From Gammaproteobacteria bacterium (GTDB lineage: Bacteria > Pseudomonadota > Gammaproteobacteria > Enterobacterales > Alteromonadaceae): a stretch of DNA of 64,000 nt. The stretch spans positions 35,772-99,771 of the forward strand of contig JAHKAA010000039.1 in assembly GCA_018825965.1 (NCBI GenBank). Reading direction: 5' to 3'. The notes under the pieces are model-generated. The model worked only from the letters and a program-made list of their open reading frames with translations, was not told where the DNA came from and did not search any database. The position numbers and the translations under genes are program-made. Shown piece after piece: positions 61,104 through 64,000 of this stretch; position 1 is the stretch's first letter; each line of letters starts with the position of its first letter.

Positions 61104-62328
61104 GGCAAGGCCAGCAGAGTTAGGCTCTGTTAGTTTTGCTAAAGTTTTTTGCAGATAACTTCCATGAATAGTGAGCTTGATTTGGAAAATCTCAGGTTAA
61201 AGGATTGGCTGGAGCCGCCGCAAAACATTGATCGCGTCTGGTTTCAGAAGAGGGGGCGGGTCTTCGAGAAAATCCTTAACGACATGTTGTCTAAGGAGCA
61301 AATGGAGCCACGCACGAGCATGCGGCCTTCAGGTGAAGAGATTGATGGTTCCTTTGCTATTGGAGAAAGCTTTTATCTACTTGAAGCCAAATGGCACTCT
61401 TCACCGATCCCTGCATCTTCTCTATATGCCTTCAAAGGTAAAGTTGACGGGAAACTCACTGGCACTATCGGTGTATTTTTTTCCATGTCTGACTACAGCA
61501 AAGAGGCGGTTGACGCGCTTCTGTACGGAAAGGAACTCAATCTCATTCTTTTTGGCCACGATGATCTTATCCTCATAGATGAAGGAAAGATTAAGATTCG
61601 CGAAGCTATGCGGGTGAAACGTCGTTATGCGTCAAACTATGGCCAGCCGTTCTATCCTTTGAAGACGTATTTGTCGGAATTAGAGGCCTCTAGCGAAGAC
61701 ACTACCGCTCGGGATCAGGGAGCGTCGTGGAGCATTCTGGTTGAGGGTGAGAGCGATGTCGGAGCCATTGAAATCTTGCTCGGACGCTGTGGCATAAATG
61801 CTCGTTATAACGTTGTAGCAGCAGGTGGGCAGTTAGCGGTTGCGCAACTCGCCGAGCACTTAATGAGCAACAATCAAAGACATGTTGCCGCGATAGTAAC
61901 GCCTATATCTGACGCGGAGCTTCAGCACGAACAGATTTCAAAGCTAATAGATTTAGGCGTAGAAATAGTCGAGTTAAAGCATGGCGTTGAGGATTGGCTA
62001 GATAACTATGTAAGTGCGGAATACCACAACGCCACATTCATGCTCACTAATCGCAATGGAAAAATGGCGCGTCGTTATGCCCGAAATGCTGACATCGAGA
62101 AATTGCGATCCGATAACCCAACATTCGAGCGTTTGCTGCAAAAGCTTCAAGGGGATGCGGAAGATAGGCTGTAATAACTGGGCGCGCGCTATAGATAACG
62201 CACATTGTAGAACTGTCTATGCATGATGAGTTGCCGCCCAACAATACGTTGCACCAGACATTTGACCCGCTGCCCACTTTTGCTTGTGCAAAAGCAGGCA
62301 TCGCCGCAAATGCCGGTGAACTCAGGCG
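61098..62328 (+). mobile_element. Integron gene cassette carrying the nuclease/TOPRIM gene
   Basis: Defined by recombination points in attC1 (G/TTGGGC) and attC2 (G/TTAAGT), giving a 1231-bp unit with one plus-strand gene followed by its attC site, the normal cassette layout. No integrase gene, attI or cassette promoter is visible in this window, so this looks like an attC cluster without integrase or the end of an array whose integrase lies elsewhere. Confidence 0.65.
61164..62174 (+). CDS. PD-(D/E)xK nuclease with TOPRIM-like C-terminal domain
   Basis: Protein of 336 residues not matching a named family. The N-terminal half fits a restriction-endonuclease fold: RVFEKILNDML, then EEIDGSF (Asp) and FYLLEAKW (Glu-x-Lys) with the usual spacing. 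The C-terminal half begins WSILVEGESDVGAIEILL, a TOPRIM-like glutamate motif, followed by GVEIVELKHGVEDWL; the second acidic TOPRIM motif is not clear (IVTPISDA). ATG 61164 is used; TTG 61149 is possible. Anti-phage or DNA-repair nuclease is the inferred role. Confidence 0.7.
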   Translation: MNSELDLENLRLKDWLEPPQNIDRVWFQKRGRVFEKILNDMLSKEQMEPRTSMRPSGEEIDGSFAIGESFYLLEAKWHSSPIPASSLYAFKGKVDGKLTGTIGVFFSMSDYSKEAVDALLYGKELNLILFGHDDLILIDEGKIKIREAMRVKRRYASNYGQPFYPLKTYLSELEASSEDTTARDQGASWSILVEGESDVGAIEILLGRCGINARYNVVAAGGQLAVAQLAEHLMSNNQRHVAAIVTPISDAELQHEQISKLIDLGVEIVELKHGVEDWLDNYVSAEYHNATFMLTNRNGKMARRYARNADIEKLRSDNPTFERLLQKLQGDAEDRL

Positions 62329-62334
62329 TTAAGT
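62236..62334 (+). repeat. Integron-type attC site 2
   Basis: A 99-bp imperfect palindrome from GCCCAAC (62236-62242) to GTTAAGT (62328-62334), matching the RYYYAAC and GTTRRRY consensus. Arms GTTGCACCAGACATTTG (62248-62264) and CAAATGCCGGTGAAC (62307-62321) are complementary with few mismatches; an inner hairpin CTTTTGC-TTGT-GCAAAAG forms the variable terminal structure. It follows the nuclease gene as expected of a cassette. Confidence 0.8.
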
Positions 62335-62376
62335 TCATTTGGCATCTCGTACCAAGTCGAATAGGGAGGATTTTAG

Positions 62377-63396
62377 TTGGCAGTTCATTTGGTAAATGGA
62401 GAGTTTGTAGCCACTATAAGCGAAGCTGCTGGGTTTAAAACAGGCATTGCATTAGATAAATCTCAGCTAATAGATCTTTTTCCTGATGATTCAGGATTTA
62501 GAGATATGCTTTCTATGGGTGATGAAAGTGTAATTCGAATTCATTCTTCAGATATAGATGAACTATTCATGCAAGTTCTATATCACCTAGGCAATGTGGA
62601 CACCCCAACACCAGTATCCAGCACAATTCGCCTTCTGCATAAATACAAAGATGATGCAAAACTGTACCTGGTTTACATGTCTGTGTTTGAACTATATACA
62701 GCGCATTTTAAGCTCATGATGGAAGAGGCTGAAAAGTCTGGTTCAAAGACGCTTAACCCTGAGAATTTCATGAAAGAATGTGCCATGAAATATGGTAAAC
62801 CCGGCCTCGAAATGAGTTATGAACTTATAAAGGGAAATACAGAAGATATGCATTGTAAGCTTTCTTCTTATAGACGATATGAGTGGTCAGACACGGTTAA
62901 CTTAGAGGAGCTTTTTAAGTCTGAATCGCTTGAAAGCCAATATGGAGAGTTTATTGATCAAAGGTTCATAGATTTCCTTCATAGGAATAATGACAAACTC
63001 GGTGAAATGCACTGGAGAAAATTTGAGGGGTTAACAGCAGAATATTTCGATAGGCAAGGTTATAAGGTTGAGCTTGGCCCCGGAAGAAATGATGGGGGGA
63101 TAGACGTCAGAGTCTGGAAGGATAATGCAGGCGAAGGGGAAGCCCCCCTTATATTGGTTCAATGTAAAAGATACAAAAGTAAGATAGATCGGACTGTGGT
63201 CAAGGCTCTTTGGGCTGATGTGCAATGGGAAAAAGCAGACTCTGGCTTGATTGTTACAACTTCATCAATTGCGCCTGGCGCAAAAAATGACTGTGTTGCA
63301 AGAGGGTATAATATCAAGCAAGCCGACAAGGATGTGATCAGCAAGTGGTTGGAACATATGAAAACGCCAGGCGCTGGTATTTTTATGGGGAAATAA
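62377..63396 (+). CDS. Mrr-type restriction endonuclease-like protein
   Basis: Protein of 339 residues. The C-terminal third is an Mrr catalytic domain: HWRKFEGLTAEYFDRQGY, then RNDGGIDVRVW (Asp) and ILVQCKRYKSKID (Gln-x-Lys) and a conserved GLIVTTSSIAPGA. The N-terminal two thirds is unrecognised. The start is TTG at 62377, six bases after AGGGAGGA. Mrr nucleases cut modified or foreign DNA. It is the second cassette gene, in the same direction as the first, directly before the IS element. Confidence 0.8.
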   Translation: MAVHLVNGEFVATISEAAGFKTGIALDKSQLIDLFPDDSGFRDMLSMGDESVIRIHSSDIDELFMQVLYHLGNVDTPTPVSSTIRLLHKYKDDAKLYLVYMSVFELYTAHFKLMMEEAEKSGSKTLNPENFMKECAMKYGKPGLEMSYELIKGNTEDMHCKLSSYRRYEWSDTVNLEELFKSESLESQYGEFIDQRFIDFLHRNNDKLGEMHWRKFEGLTAEYFDRQGYKVELGPGRNDGGIDVRVWKDNAGEGEAPLILVQCKRYKSKIDRTVVKALWADVQWEKADSGLIVTTSSIAPGAKNDCVARGYNIKQADKDVISKWLEHMKTPGAGIFMGK

Positions 63397-63399
63397 AGA

Positions 63400-64000
63400 G
63401 GGTGTTCATTATTCTGTGTCAGCCAAGTCATAAGTTCACAGGTCGATGTGAGCGTCTAAACGCCCCTCGAAGTGGATCGACAGCTGTGACAGCGTCAGAT
63501 TCCAGTTTTGCACCGGGTGTGTCCAACGCTCAGAGGCTTGCAACATACCTGCATAGAGCAGCTTAAGTAAACTATTTTCGTTAGCGAACCCACCTTTGGT
63601 TTTGGTCAGTTTGCGGAACTGCCGATGCACCGCTTCCACCGCATTGGTGGTGTAAATTGCGGTTCTGACATAATCCGGGTATTTAAAATAAGCTGAGAGC
63701 GTCAGCCATTTAGTGCGCCAGGATTTAATCACCACCGGGTATTTCTCACCCCATTTCGCTTCCAGCTCGTCCAGAGCGTTTTCTGCGGCACTTAGCGTTG
63801 TGGCTTTGTACACGCACTTTAAATCGGCCATAAATGCTTTCTGATTCTTACTGGCAACGTATTTGAGTGAGTTACGGATTTGGTGGACGATGCAGTGCTG
63901 CACTTCGGTTTTGGGGTAAATACTTTCAATGGCTTCAGGGAAACCTTTAAGACCATCGACACAGGCAATCAGAATGTCTTTAACGCCGCGATTATGCAGG
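63400..64000 (-). mobile_element. IS256-family insertion sequence (one end, continues past window)
   Basis: The transposase 3' end and about 35 bases of flank (starting near GAGGGTGTTCATTATTCTGTG) mark one end of the element just past the Mrr-type gene. The other end and any target-site duplication are outside the window, so the exact border is approximate. Confidence 0.7.
63436..64000 (-). CDS. IS256/Mutator-family transposase (5' part cut by window edge)
   Basis: C-terminal part of a DDE transposase. Visible hallmarks are DILIACVDGLKGFPEAIES (the second Asp region), then EVQHCIVHQIRNS and the Glu-containing AIYTTNAVEAVHRQFRKLT block, typical of the IS256 family. The frame is open to the window end; an internal Met at 63903 is not the true start. 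Catalyses cut-and-paste type transposition of the IS. Confidence 0.93.
   Translation of the reverse strand, partial: LHNRGVKDILIACVDGLKGFPEAIESIYPKTEVQHCIVHQIRNSLKYVASKNQKAFMADLKCVYKATTLSAAENALDELEAKWGEKYPVVIKSWRTKWLTLSAYFKYPDYVRTAIYTTNAVEAVHRQFRKLTKTKGGFANENSLLKLLYAGMLQASERWTHPVQNWNLTLSQLSIHFEGRLDAHIDL

Overview
The window is a chromosomal segment of a gammaproteobacterium. The gene orders nusA-infB-rbfA-truB-rpsO-pnp-nlpI, lipA-lipB-ybeD-dacA-rlpA-rodA-mrdA-rlmH-rsfS-nadD-holA-lptE-leuS and lnt-corC-ybeY-ybeZ-miaB are classical for this class. A GlyGly-CTERM protein, a TPR-GGDEF protein and a Shewanella-type split borosin pair point to an aquatic Alteromonadales/Chromatiales-like bacterium such as Rheinheimera. 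The genus is an inference from gene content and protein resemblance only.

Layout. 1-9.0 kb: plus-strand translation and RNA-decay operon (3' part of nusA to nlpI). 9.0-10.6 kb: a putative metallopeptidase lipoprotein facing a PilZ protein. 10.7-23.7 kb: a long minus-strand set of lipoate synthesis, cell elongation, ribosome maturation, NAD synthesis, DNA polymerase III delta, LPS assembly and leucyl-tRNA synthetase genes. 23.9-43.5 kb: mixed genes (LysE exporter, serine hydrolase, YbeL-like zinc ribbon protein, Lon-like protease, YjjG-type phosphatase, chemoreceptor, DUF2959 lipoprotein, solute-binding protein, cyanophycinase-like peptidase, GH3 hexosaminidase operon, GlyGly-CTERM surface protein, PhoD). 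43.5-49.0 kb: lnt-corC-ybeY-ybeZ-miaB on the minus strand. 49.2-53.9 kb: five overlapping or closely spaced plus-strand genes forming a borosin RiPP cluster. 53.9-60.7 kb: LeuE exporter, a repeat-like intergenic block, a MacAB-like ABC operon and an EamA permease. 60.9-64.0 kb: two integron-type attC sites carrying nuclease genes, cut off by an IS256-family element.

The most interesting system is at 49.2-53.9 kb. A pepsin-like aspartic protease, a GNAT-like protein, a tetrapyrrole-methylase-fold enzyme with the catalytic Tyr/Arg/Tyr spacing of borosin N-methyltransferases, a 93-residue precursor with a borosin-binding leader and a short hydrophobic core, and a TPR-GGDEF membrane protein appear to form one transcription unit. 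This predicts a backbone N-methylated peptide with a candidate dedicated protease and a possible link to cyclic-di-GMP. The second system of note is the cluster of two attC sites with no integrase in view. It carries a PD-(D/E)xK nuclease with a TOPRIM-like C-terminal part and an Mrr-type endonuclease, both defence candidates.
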